NCBI RefSeq assembly: GCF_900112575.1
Contig: NZ_FOMH01000008.1
Span: forward strand, 248,001-312,000
DNA from: Flavobacterium phragmitis
Lineage (GTDB): Bacteria; Bacteroidota; Bacteroidia; Flavobacteriales; Flavobacteriaceae
Direction of reading: 5' to 3'
DNA: 64,000 bases
Position 1 is the stretch's first letter. Each line of letters opens with the position of its first letter. This document shows positions 54,285 through 63,345 of this stretch, one piece after another. Below the pieces are notes generated by a model. The model saw nothing but the letters and a program-made list of their open reading frames with translations, had not been told where the DNA came from and did no database searches. Made by a program: the position numbers and the translations under genes.

Positions 54285-55715
54285 ATGAATAAAATTGTAA
54301 TTCTTACGCTTTCTATTTTTATTTCTTGTTTCGAGACATTTGCATCAGCAGCCGATACTATCACAGTTGGAGCATTTGGTAAAGTCACTATCTATAAACC
54401 TAAGACAGCTCCTAATGCTGTTGTTTTATTTGTTTCGGGTGACGGAGGTTGGAACAGCGGTGTTGTAGATATGGCGAAAAATATAGTCGATCAGGGTGCA
54501 TTAGTAGCAGGAATTGATATTCAGCATTATTTTAAAGCCATCAAAAAACAAAAAGTCAAATGTTATTATCCAGCTGGAGATTTTGAAGAGCTGAGTATGA
54601 TTTTGCAGAAAAAGCTAAAAATAAACCAATATCTAAAACCCATATTAGTCGGTTATTCTTCAGGCGCAACTCTTGTATACGGAATGCTGGCTCAGGCTCC
54701 AGCAAACACTTTCAGCGGAGCTATTGCATTAGGATTTTGTCCAGACATAGAAACCGACAAAACATTGTGTGATGGAACTGGATTAACTTCTCATGTTTTA
54801 AAAGAAGGGAAGGCCTATTATTTGGAGAAAACAGAAAAATTAACCGCTCCTTTTATTGTATTACAGGGAACTACAGACCAAGTTTGTAATTATGCCGATA
54901 CAAAAATATATATGGATGGACTAAAACAAGGAAAATTAATATCCTTATCCAAAGTGGGACATGGATTCTCAGTCACCAGAAACTGGCTACCTCAGTTCAT
55001 TGAAGCTTATAAGGAAGTCTTAAGTACGCCTAATTATGCTAAACAACAATCACAACAAAATTCTTTATTAAAAGAACAGCATCTTACACCGCTTTCATTT
55101 GAAATGCCTTTAACTTTAATTCCAACTAAAAACAAGAATGAAGATTTGCCTGTAGCGTTTTTGATTTCGGGTGACGGAGGATGGACAAGCTTTGATCAGT
55201 CTTTTGGTGAAGCTCTGGCGGAAAAAGGAATTCCTGTAATAGCGCTCGATGCACAAAAATATTTTTGGAACGCCAAAACGCCATTAGAAACAGCCAATGC
55301 AATAGCAAAAGCGACAGAACATTATATGCAACAATGGAATAAAAAGACCTTTGTACTTGTTGGTTATTCGTTTGGTGCTTCGGTTGTTCCTTTTGCAGCT
55401 GCTAATTTTCCGGAATCCTTAAAAGAAAAATTAAAAGGTGTTTACGCTTTTTCTCCAGATGTAAAAGCTGATTTTGAAATTCATATTGCTGATATGCTGA
55501 GCTTAGAAAGTTCCAGTGATAATTATGATGTAATTTCAGAAATGAAAAAAATCAAAGCGTACAATCCGGTTTGTTTTTTTGGAACCGAAGAAGATTCAGA
55601 AACGCGCAATCGTTTCTCAGAGTCTGGTATTAAGACTATTGAAATACCTGGTTCACATCATTTTAATAATGACTATAACAAAATGGCAGAGAACATTCTT
55701 AAAGAAATTAAATGA
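54285..55715 (+). CDS. AcvB/VirJ-like two-domain hydrolase
   Basis: Exported protein of 476 residues, signal peptide about 1-22 (ends FASA). Two similar alpha/beta hydrolase units follow: about 42-240 (LFVSGDGGWNSG, IDIQHYF, GYSSG with Ser125, VGHGF) and about 280-475 (LISGDGGWTSFD, LDAQKYFW, GYSFG with Ser362, PGSHHF). The GDGGW motif and duplication mark the AcvB/VirJ family. Characterised AcvB hydrolyses lysyl-phosphatidylglycerol and is encoded with an MprF homolog in other bacteria; here it follows mprF, so the same role is likely. Confidence 0.87.
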   Translation: MNKIVILTLSIFISCFETFASAADTITVGAFGKVTIYKPKTAPNAVVLFVSGDGGWNSGVVDMAKNIVDQGALVAGIDIQHYFKAIKKQKVKCYYPAGDFEELSMILQKKLKINQYLKPILVGYSSGATLVYGMLAQAPANTFSGAIALGFCPDIETDKTLCDGTGLTSHVLKEGKAYYLEKTEKLTAPFIVLQGTTDQVCNYADTKIYMDGLKQGKLISLSKVGHGFSVTRNWLPQFIEAYKEVLSTPNYAKQQSQQNSLLKEQHLTPLSFEMPLTLIPTKNKNEDLPVAFLISGDGGWTSFDQSFGEALAEKGIPVIALDAQKYFWNAKTPLETANAIAKATEHYMQQWNKKTFVLVGYSFGASVVPFAAANFPESLKEKLKGVYAFSPDVKADFEIHIADMLSLESSSDNYDVISEMKKIKAYNPVCFFGTEEDSETRNRFSESGIKTIEIPGSHHFNNDYNKMAENILKEIK

Positions 55716-55726
55716 AACATTGAAAA

Positions 55727-55757
55727 AAAAGCTCTAAATCACTGATTTAGAGCTTTT
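55727..55757 (+). terminator. Terminator after the mprF operon
   Basis: Perfect ten-pair stem GCTCTAAATC/GATTTAGAGC, loop ACT, flanked by A and T runs. Confidence 0.88.
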
Positions 55758-55805
55758 GTATGAACAATTTGCTTAAATGTCTTTTAAACCAGCAAATATT
55801 TAAAA

Positions 55806-56600
55806 TTATAGAGCATCCCAAGACGCACTTGGATAATAAATAGAACTTGTAACAGGAGCTTTCCAATATTCTTGGCTACCTCCGCGGAAAGTATGAAGGC
55901 TTACAGCATTAATGTTACGTTTAGAGTCATTTGTTACCCAGCGAATCTTTTGATTTAATATTTCTGTACCATTTACATAATATTTAACGTATCCATCAGT
56001 ATTTGAACCTGTATTCATTTTAACCGATATTTGACAATTATACGTTACGTTCTCTTGTATGTAGTATTTTTTTCCGAAATCATTACCATATTGTCCAGGC
56101 TGATCTCTGTAATAAACATAAGGTTGCAGATAAGCGCCACTACCTTTAGCACTATTAGATCCATTTGGACAATACCACATAAATCTTGCACTGCCACCGT
56201 TTCCGTCCCATCCCGGATCACCGCCGGTATTTTGGTCGCCAATTAAGATACCGTAACCGCATTTACCGCCTCTGCTCCAGTAAAAACCAGAGTTAAATCT
56301 CATTTGGAACCAAACAGTGTAAACTCCCGTTGACCAAACGCCATAAGATGTACACAAACCGCCGGGACATGATAGTGTGTTTGTCTGTAAAGTAATAGTT
56401 CTAGCTCCAGTACTGCCTTTTGCAGTGATGCCAGTTGATACAGCATCCTTGTCCGCAGTTTGCGACACGTCCTTGTCTGTATTTTCCAAAGCTTCTTTGT
56501 TAATGCTTTGCGTTTCATTTAAATCCTGCTCCTTTTCACAGGAACTAAGCGCCAAAAGCGCGATAAATACTAAACTGGTAACTTTTAAGATTTTTTTCAT
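55806..56600 (-). CDS. Lipoprotein with PL14-like (alginate-lyase-type) jelly-roll domain
   Basis: Protein of 264 residues. Lipoprotein signal ends LLALSSC (Cys21), followed by an acidic and Thr/Asp-rich linker to about residue 65. The rest looks like a polysaccharide lyase family 14 beta-jelly-roll: YTVWFQMRFNSGFYWSRGGK, GGDPGWDGNGGSARFMWY, AYLQPYVYYRD, YYIQENVTYNCQISVKMNTG, DGYVKYYVNGTEIL and a C-terminal HTFRGGSQEYWKAP. A surface lectin or lyase acting on uronic-acid polymers is possible. No other polysaccharide genes adjoin, so the target is unknown. Confidence 0.7.
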   Translation of the reverse strand: MKKILKVTSLVFIALLALSSCEKEQDLNETQSINKEALENTDKDVSQTADKDAVSTGITAKGSTGARTITLQTNTLSCPGGLCTSYGVWSTGVYTVWFQMRFNSGFYWSRGGKCGYGILIGDQNTGGDPGWDGNGGSARFMWYCPNGSNSAKGSGAYLQPYVYYRDQPGQYGNDFGKKYYIQENVTYNCQISVKMNTGSNTDGYVKYYVNGTEILNQKIRWVTNDSKRNINAVSLHTFRGGSQEYWKAPVTSSIYYPSASWDAL

Positions 56601-57192
56601 TTTTTGAAATTTTAAGGTTAATGAATTGATAGTTAGTGAATAATAGATTAGTGGTTACATCATTCACAGTGTAAAATTGATTAATTAAAATTTACAGAAG
56701 GAGTAATTAAGTCCGTTTTTACGTACATAAAAATTCAGCTTGTATATTTTAAGTATATTTTTTACCTTTTGAAAATAAGACCGTTATAGGAAATTTATCA
56801 AAAGAGAATGCCCGATAATTAAAGGACTAATCGAGAACACTTAATTAAAAATATTGATTGTATTAGGTAGAAAGCACTTTGAGTTCATTACAGAGAATCA
56901 AATTTCATAGAAGAAGGGGAGAAAATATTTATAGAACAAATATCTATTAACCAATTTTATAATATAGAAATTCTTTTTTACTAAATTTATATGATGTAAT
57001 GCCGTATTATAAAATTGATTCTTTCCAAAAGCAAAGTATTTTTTTAGAGCCACGAGTAAGCTTATAAGCAATTACAACCGTAAAGGGGATTGTAAATAGA
57101 TTTTGTCTATTGTATAAGTATTATTTATGATTCATTCACCTAATTTTCTTTTTCATTAGTTCTTAATTTAGTAAAAAATAAAAAATTCAAAT
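56601..57192. other. Divergent intergenic region upstream of katG
   Basis: 592 A/T-rich bases between the PL14-like lipoprotein gene (minus) and katG (plus). A small palindrome at 57095 is a candidate operator. No ORF or RNA gene is supported. Confidence 0.55.
57095..57111. promoter_or_regulatory. Palindrome upstream of katG, possible operator or promoter
   Basis: AATAGA-TTTTG-TCTATT, a perfect 6-bp inverted repeat around five bases, 81 bases before the ATG. The overlapping TAGATTTTG resembles a promoter -7 element with one extra base. Regulator not assigned. Confidence 0.35.
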
Positions 57193-59469
57193 ATGGACAA
57201 TCAATCTAATGACATCAGCAAATGCCCTTTTCACAATGGGAGCATGGACAAGCAGGCAGCTTCAGGCACAAAGAATCGTGACTGGTGGCCAAAACAGTTA
57301 AAGGTAAATATCCTGAGACAGAATTCATTATTATCAAATCCGTTGGATAAGGATTTTGATTATGCAGAAGCTTTTAAAAGCCTCGATCTTGAAGCAGTGA
57401 AGAAAGACCTACATGCTCTTATGACTGATTCACAAGATTGGTGGCCTGCAGATTTTGGACACTATGGAGGTCTTTTTATCCGAATGGCTTGGCATAGTGC
57501 AGGAACTTACAGAGTACACGACGGACGAGGTGGCGCAGGAGCAGGACAGCAGCGTTTTGCACCTCTTAACAGCTGGCCTGATAATGTGAGCCTTGATAAA
57601 GCAAGAAGATTGCTTTGGCCGATAAAACAAAAATACGGACAAAAAATTTCTTGGGCCGACTTAATGATCTTGACGGGAAATGTTGCCTTAGAATCAATGG
57701 GATTTAAAACATTTGGTTTTGCAGGAGGACGTGCCGATGTATGGGAAGCAGACGAGTCTGTTTACTGGGGATCTGAAACGACATGGCTTGGAGGTGATGA
57801 ACGTTATAAAGATGGCTCCGAAGGTGTGCCTAAAGATCATGGTGTGGTATCATCAGATGATGATCCAGACGGTAAGATTCATAGCCGAAATCTTGAAAAA
57901 CCGCTTGCAGCAGTTCAGATGGGACTTATATACGTAAATCCTGAAGGACCTGACGGGAATCCTGACCCTATTGCCGCTGCGAAAGATATAAGAGATACTT
58001 TCGGTCGTATGGCTATGGACGACGAAGAAACTGTAGCATTAATTGCCGGTGGTCATACTTTTGGAAAAACACACGGTGCAGCTTCTTCAGATCATGTACA
58101 GGAAGAACCAGAAGCAGCAGGTTTAGAATTACAAGGATTTGGATGGAAAAATAGTTACGGTTCTGGAAAAGGAGCTGATGCTATTACAAGCGGACTTGAA
58201 GTAACTTGGACAAAAACACCAACTCAGTGGAGTAATAACTTTTTTGAAAACTTATTTGCTTTTGAGTGGGAGCTTTCTAAAAGTCCTGCCGGTGCACATC
58301 AATGGGTAGCAAAAAATGCGGAACCAATTATTCCAGATGCTTTTGACGCAAATAAAAAACATCTGCCAACAATGCTTACTACAGATTTATCTTTAAGATT
58401 AGATCCTGCGTATGAGAAAATATCTCGTCGCTTTTTAGAAAATCCGGACCAATTTGCAGATGCCTTTGCTAGAGCATGGTTTAAATTGACACATCGTGAT
58501 ATGGGGCCACGTGCACGTTACCTAGGCCCTGATGTGCCACAAGAAGTATTATTGTGGCAGGATCCTATTCCAGCAGTAAATCATACCTTGATAAACGAGC
58601 AGGATGCAGCACAGCTAAAAGATAAAATAGTCAATTCAGGATTAAGTGTGTCACAGTTAGTTGCTACAGCATGGGCTTCGGCTTCTACTTTTAGAGGATC
58701 AGATAAACGTGGTGGAGCAAATGGTGCCCGTATTAGACTTGCTCCTCAGAAAGACTGGGAAGTAAATAATCCTGCAGCATTAAAAACAGTTTTGGACAAA
58801 TTGGAAAATATTCAGAACGAATTTAATGCAGGACAAAGTGATGGTAAAAAAGTTTCATTGGCAGATTTAATTGTTTTGGCAGGAAGTGCTGGTATTGAAA
58901 AAGCAGCAAAAAATGCCGGAATTGTTGCTACGGTACCTTTTACACCCGGAAGAATGGATGCTTCAGCCGAGCAGACCGATGTAGAATCATTTGGATATCT
59001 AGAACCAAAAACAGATGGTTTTAGAAATTATAGAAAAACAAAATCAGTTATAACTACAGAAGAACTTCTGATAGATAAAGCAAATCTATTGACTCTTACT
59101 GCGCCAGAATTGACAGTGCTTTTAGGAGGACTTCGTGTACTTGACATTAATACAGATGGTACTAAAAACGGTGTATTAACAAATCGACCAGGTCATTTGA
59201 CGAATGATTTCTTTATAAACTTGTTGGATATGAACACGCAGTGGCAATCAGTTTCTAATGATAAAGAATTGTATGCAGGAAATGACAGAAGTACAGGACA
59301 GCCTAAATGGATTGGAACACGTGCTGATCTTGTTTTTGGTTCAAATTCAGAGTTGAGAGCAATAGCAGAAGTTTATGCTTCTAGTGATGCCCATGAAAAA
59401 TTTGTACATGATTTTATTGCAGTTTGGACTAAAGTAATGAATCTAGATAGATTCGATTTAAAAGCATAA
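57193..59469 (+). CDS. katG: Catalase-peroxidase KatG
   Basis: Heme enzyme of 758 residues that removes hydrogen peroxide and has peroxidase activity. Distal heme site RMAWHSAGTYR with Arg97, Trp100, His101; proximal motif IAGGHTFGKTHGA; the region LIYVNPEGPDGNPDP carries the Tyr of the Trp-Tyr-Met adduct. A C-terminal non-heme duplicate domain (from about 440) is present, as in normal KatG. No signal peptide, so cytoplasmic. Ends at a good terminator shared with the convergent AraC gene. Confidence 0.97.
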   Translation: MDNQSNDISKCPFHNGSMDKQAASGTKNRDWWPKQLKVNILRQNSLLSNPLDKDFDYAEAFKSLDLEAVKKDLHALMTDSQDWWPADFGHYGGLFIRMAWHSAGTYRVHDGRGGAGAGQQRFAPLNSWPDNVSLDKARRLLWPIKQKYGQKISWADLMILTGNVALESMGFKTFGFAGGRADVWEADESVYWGSETTWLGGDERYKDGSEGVPKDHGVVSSDDDPDGKIHSRNLEKPLAAVQMGLIYVNPEGPDGNPDPIAAAKDIRDTFGRMAMDDEETVALIAGGHTFGKTHGAASSDHVQEEPEAAGLELQGFGWKNSYGSGKGADAITSGLEVTWTKTPTQWSNNFFENLFAFEWELSKSPAGAHQWVAKNAEPIIPDAFDANKKHLPTMLTTDLSLRLDPAYEKISRRFLENPDQFADAFARAWFKLTHRDMGPRARYLGPDVPQEVLLWQDPIPAVNHTLINEQDAAQLKDKIVNSGLSVSQLVATAWASASTFRGSDKRGGANGARIRLAPQKDWEVNNPAALKTVLDKLENIQNEFNAGQSDGKKVSLADLIVLAGSAGIEKAAKNAGIVATVPFTPGRMDASAEQTDVESFGYLEPKTDGFRNYRKTKSVITTEELLIDKANLLTLTAPELTVLLGGLRVLDINTDGTKNGVLTNRPGHLTNDFFINLLDMNTQWQSVSNDKELYAGNDRSTGQPKWIGTRADLVFGSNSELRAIAEVYASSDAHEKFVHDFIAVWTKVMNLDRFDLKA

Positions 59470-59492
59470 TCCAACTGAGAAGCATGAATTTT

Positions 59493-59521
59493 AAAAGACG
59501 CCCATAAAGGCGTCTTTTTTT
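59493..59521 (+). terminator. Bidirectional terminator between katG and AraC gene
   Basis: Stem AAAAGACGCC/GGCGTCTTTT, 6-base loop, T run. It lies between two converging genes. Confidence 0.85.
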
Positions 59522-59531
59522 GTAGGAAAAA

Positions 59532-60350
59532 TTAAATATTGGTTTTTATTCTTTGCAGTTCGGTTGGAGAATAGCCAAACTGTTTCTTAAATGCAAATGA
59601 AAAATGCGATAAATTTTCAAATCCAATTTCATAATAAACGTCAACTGGTTTTTTATTTTTTTCTATCAGCTGATAATAAGCCAATTCTAATCTTTTTTTG
59701 CTCAGCCAGCGTTGAGGGGTTTCATTAAAAGCTTTATAAAAATCTCTTTTGAATGTGGTGAGACTTCGTCCCGTTAAATAACCAAATTTTTCTAACGACA
59801 TATTAAACATAAAGTTCTTTTCCATAAAACTGATTAAATCAATTTTATGAGGTTCATCAAAGTTTGCTAAAATAGAATCAATGTCTTTATTAATTGTGGT
59901 AAGAATTGAAATGGCTTCAGTGATTTTTAATGATGCAATGTTTTCAGGAAAGTTTTCCTGCATTTCAAAATACGGAATGAGAGAAGCCAGACAGCTTTCG
60001 AGCAAGGGATGTTTGTGAAAACTGAAAATTTTTGATACAGTATTTTTGTGTTTTATATTTTCCTGACCGTAAAATTCCCTAAGTCTTTTTGAAGATAAAT
60101 GCATAGCAACAGCTTTGTGTGGCAGTCCGTCTTTAGGAATATTGATAATGGTTGCCAGCTGATTTCTAGGAATCAAAAAAGTACTTCCAGAACCAAATAC
60201 AAAACTTTCATCTGCCTGAATGATTTTAGTTTCCCCAGAAATTAACCACACGAGCAAATGGTCATTAAATGCCGCTTCCGTTTTAAAGAGCTTTCCAGTA
60301 TAATTGGAAAGTTTAATTTCAGGATTTATGTAATTTACTTGATAGTCCAT
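59532..60350 (-). CDS. AraC-family transcription regulator
   Basis: Protein of 272 residues. The N-terminal half is a cupin-like sensor (LVWLISGETKIIQADESFVFGSGSTFLIPRN), the C-terminal part two helix-turn-helix motifs (MSLEKFGYLTGRSLTTFKRDF and KPVDVYYEIGFENLSHFSFAFKKQFGYSPTELQ), the AraC/XylS DNA-binding domain. It is downstream of the SDR gene on the same strand (29-base gap), so co-transcribed, and a tandem repeat just upstream of the SDR gene is its likely operator. Confidence 0.93.
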   Translation of the reverse strand: MDYQVNYINPEIKLSNYTGKLFKTEAAFNDHLLVWLISGETKIIQADESFVFGSGSTFLIPRNQLATIINIPKDGLPHKAVAMHLSSKRLREFYGQENIKHKNTVSKIFSFHKHPLLESCLASLIPYFEMQENFPENIASLKITEAISILTTINKDIDSILANFDEPHKIDLISFMEKNFMFNMSLEKFGYLTGRSLTTFKRDFYKAFNETPQRWLSKKRLELAYYQLIEKNKKPVDVYYEIGFENLSHFSFAFKKQFGYSPTELQRIKTNI

Positions 60351-60379
60351 AATGCTAGTGTGGTATAAAGATACAAATA

Positions 60380-61375
60380 TTAATTAAGATCAAATTTGAT
60401 TCCAGTCATCTCTTCACTTAATTTCCATAATTGTTTGGCATTTTTTTCGTCAAGCGAATAAGGTTTAATACCGCCTATAACAGCTGTATTGGAGTTTAAA
60501 GAGGCTATATCAACATTCTCGCAATAAACACCTCCAATAGTAGCAAGCAAGTTGCTTGTGGCGGCCCAAACCGTTGTCGCAGCGCCTTGTGGAATAGTTT
60601 TTAATGAAGCAGCAACTTCTGGCAGTATATTGCCTTCCGCATCGCAATAACCTAATTTTTGAAGTAAGTCGATTGGTGCTTCTCTTGCCAATTCTGTTTC
60701 TCCAACTGCTCCTGGACACAAAGCATAACTACGTACATTATGAGTTTTTGCTCTATTATCAAATTCCATAGAGAAGAGATTAACAGCGGTTTTTGATTGT
60801 CCATATCCCAGTAGAGTTTCATATTCTCGGTAAAAGAAATTGGGATCTTCAAAATTGAAATCAGAAAATTGATGACCACCAGAAGATACATTAACCACTC
60901 TTGCACCGTCTGCTTTTTTTAAAGCTGGCCATAATCTAGCCGTAAGCTGAAACAAAGCGAGATAGTTGGTTGCCAATTGTGATTCAAATCCTCGATAATC
61001 TCTTCGCAATGGCACCCACATAATACCAGCGTTGTTAATGAGTAAATGAAGTGGTTGGTTTGATTTCAGAAATCTTTCTGCGAAAGCATCAATAGAATCA
61101 GGTTGCATTAAATCCATTTTTTCTATAATTATATTTGCAATTCCGTTGAGGTTTCTTTTGGCTTTTTCTATGTCTCTTGCGGGTACAATTACAACTGCAC
61201 CTGCGCCGGCAAGTGTTTTAACCGTTTCTAAACCTATCCCAGTATTACCGCCAGTTACAATAGCAGTTTTTCCTGTAAGATCAATTCCTTTTATCACTTC
61301 ATTTGTTGTTGATTTGGCATTAAATCCAGAACCTGTTGGTTGCTGCAATGCTCCGTAATAATTATTCTGTTCCAT
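60380..61375 (-). CDS. Short-chain dehydrogenase/reductase (retinol-dehydrogenase-like)
   Basis: Protein of 331 residues, longer than classical SDRs and like the retinol-dehydrogenase/protochlorophyllide-reductase-like group. Rossmann motif IVTGGNTGIGLETV, HLLINNAGIMW, catalytic Ser in NVSSGGHQF and YxxxK in GYGQSKTA. NADP-dependent oxidoreduction of an unknown alcohol or ketone. First gene of an operon with the AraC regulator. Confidence 0.9.
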   Translation of the reverse strand: MEQNNYYGALQQPTGSGFNAKSTTNEVIKGIDLTGKTAIVTGGNTGIGLETVKTLAGAGAVVIVPARDIEKAKRNLNGIANIIIEKMDLMQPDSIDAFAERFLKSNQPLHLLINNAGIMWVPLRRDYRGFESQLATNYLALFQLTARLWPALKKADGARVVNVSSGGHQFSDFNFEDPNFFYREYETLLGYGQSKTAVNLFSMEFDNRAKTHNVRSYALCPGAVGETELAREAPIDLLQKLGYCDAEGNILPEVAASLKTIPQGAATTVWAATSNLLATIGGVYCENVDIASLNSNTAVIGGIKPYSLDEKNAKQLWKLSEEMTGIKFDLN

Positions 61376-61733
61376 TTTTTTAATTTTTAATTGTTATGAT
61401 GAAGCAAAATTAGAGGGAATAAGAAAGGACAACTTTGTTCAAACGTCCTAAAAAGGTTTGTTTAAACGTCCATAATCTTAAAATGTTAAATTAATTTTTA
61501 AAAAAAATATAGCTTGGCGTAAATATTTATTTTATCGTAATATTTATATTGTAATTTTTTATAAAACGTATTTTTTTGTGTTTTTTAATTAAGATTATAT
61601 AATTTGAAAAAGTTTGCTATATTTGAAGTGTTGTTGATACACTTATTGACTCAAAAATAAAGTGGAAGCAAAATAATGCAATACTTATGGCTTTAATGGA
61701 ATCTAATCCGTTGAATTAACTTTTTTTTTTTAA
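61376..61733. other. Divergent intergenic region, SDR/AraC versus BNR protein
   Basis: 358 bases. Near the SDR start is a tandem operator-like repeat; toward the BNR gene a TATATTTG promoter-like element occurs at 61618-61625, about 108 bases before the ATG. The rest is A/T-rich with nothing recognised. Confidence 0.55.
61434..61471 (-). promoter_or_regulatory. Tandem operator-like direct repeat (AraC site)
   Basis: TTTGTTCAAACGTCC (61434-61448) and TTTGTTTAAACGTCC (61457-61471), 14 of 15 identical, spaced 23 bases start to start, about two helical turns. Lies about 60 bases upstream of the SDR gene. Confidence 0.65.
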
Positions 61734-63068
61734 ATGAAAATCGATTTATATACTCAATCAAACAAAAAATCATTTCGTACGACAAGTTTATTTTTAGCAT
61801 TACTCTTTTTTTCATTTCATCTAAATGCCCAGTTAAAAACTACAGAAAGCGAAGTAGGTTTAGGTTGGAGTAACAATTCTGTTAATACGGTTATTTTTAG
61901 AAATAGCGCACTGACATCGTTTAAAGGAAATCAATATACAGCTTACTATGATCCGGAAGGCAGAATGGTTTTGGCAAAACGAAAACTAAATTCAAACAAC
62001 TGGGATAAAGTAATTACGCCTTACAGCGGAAATGTAAAAGACGCCCACAACGATATCAGTATTGCAATTGATAGTGATGGTTATCTTCACGTGAGCTGGG
62101 ACCATCATGATACACGTTTACGTTATGCGCGAAGTAAGAAACCGTTTTCTTTAGAATTAGGCGAAGAAATAGCTATGACTGGTGTAGACGAGAATAAAGT
62201 AACGTATCCTGAATTTCATAATCTTCCTAATGGAAATTTATTGTTTTGTTACCGTTCCGGAGCTTCTGGAAGAGGAAATTTAGTTATTAAATCTTATGAT
62301 GTTAAAAAACAGCAATGGACATCCTTACAAAATAACTTGCTTGATGGTGAAAATCAGCGCAGTGCTTATTGGCAAATGTGTATAGGTAAAAAAGGAATTT
62401 ACATTTCGTGGGTTTGGAGAGAAAGCTGGGATGTATCAACGAATCATGATCTCTGTTACGCTTTTTCAGCCGATGGAGGAAAAACATGGCAAAAATCTAC
62501 AGGAGAAAAATACACTTTACCCATTACAAAGGAAACAGCCGAACATGCTTGGAACGTACCACAAAACAGCAGTTTAATTAACCAAACCGCAATGACTGTC
62601 GACGAAAAAGGAAATCCATACATTACTACTTATTGGGACAATACTGGTATTCCGCAATATAAAGTCGTATATATATCTGATGGAAAATGGAATTTAATCA
62701 ATACCGATTTTCATAGTAAACCTTTTAGTTTAGGAGGAGGCGGAACCAAAAGAATTCCGATTTCACGTCCAGAGATTTTGGTTGATAAATCGATGCTCTA
62801 TTTGCTTTTTAGAGATGAAGAACGTGACAATAAAATCACATTAGCTTATGCTGATTTAGGAAATAAAAAATGGCAGTTAACAGATTTAAGTCGTTTTACA
62901 GTTGGACAATGGGAACCTAATTTGGATAAAGAACTTTGGAAAGAGAAAAAACAATTGCACATTTTTTCTCAAAATGTAAGTCAGGCAGATGGAGAAGGAT
63001 TAGTAAAAGTAAATCCGGAACCTGTACAGGTTTTAGAAGTTAAAAAGCTGCCTGTTTTGAAAAATTAA
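61734..63068 (+). CDS. BNR_4-type beta-propeller protein
   Basis: Exported protein of 444 residues; signal peptide up to about residue 32 (FSFHLNAQ). BNR_4 features: YTAYYDPEGRMVLAKRKL, the conserved AHNDISIAIDSDGYLHVSWDHHDTRLRYARS, then repeated blades each with W and Asp-box-like turns (FSADGGKTW). Such propellers are related to sialidases, rhamnosidases and certain seven-bladed polysaccharide lyases (PL24/PL25 type), so a lyase or glycosidase on a plant or algal glycan is possible. A GH2 gene follows on the same strand. Confidence 0.8.
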   Translation: MKIDLYTQSNKKSFRTTSLFLALLFFSFHLNAQLKTTESEVGLGWSNNSVNTVIFRNSALTSFKGNQYTAYYDPEGRMVLAKRKLNSNNWDKVITPYSGNVKDAHNDISIAIDSDGYLHVSWDHHDTRLRYARSKKPFSLELGEEIAMTGVDENKVTYPEFHNLPNGNLLFCYRSGASGRGNLVIKSYDVKKQQWTSLQNNLLDGENQRSAYWQMCIGKKGIYISWVWRESWDVSTNHDLCYAFSADGGKTWQKSTGEKYTLPITKETAEHAWNVPQNSSLINQTAMTVDEKGNPYITTYWDNTGIPQYKVVYISDGKWNLINTDFHSKPFSLGGGGTKRIPISRPEILVDKSMLYLLFRDEERDNKITLAYADLGNKKWQLTDLSRFTVGQWEPNLDKELWKEKKQLHIFSQNVSQADGEGLVKVNPEPVQVLEVKKLPVLKN

Positions 63069-63245
63069 TAATGGATTAAAAGAGTTGTTTTTTAGCATAA
63101 ATATAATTTTCTCGTTTAACATTTTTTGAATTAATAATTATGAATAATGTAAGCTGTCGTCTTATTAGCTCGCTTTTTGGCTGTTTATGCTAATATACCC
63201 CTTCTAATTTACTGTAACGTCCCTCTTATCTTATAGGTCGTTATT

Positions 63246-63253
63246 TAAATTTG
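63246..63253 (+). promoter_or_regulatory. Candidate -7 promoter element before the GH2 gene
   Basis: TAAATTTG, fits TAnnTTTG, 93 bases before the ATG of the GH2 gene. No matching -33 element found. Confidence 0.3.
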
Positions 63254-63345
63254 TGAAGTTGATTTTTATTTTGATGTCAAGCATCGACAGTTTTGGTCGA
63301 AATAAATTTTGGAATAGTAAATTTTAAAAACCTTCGTGTAGTTAA

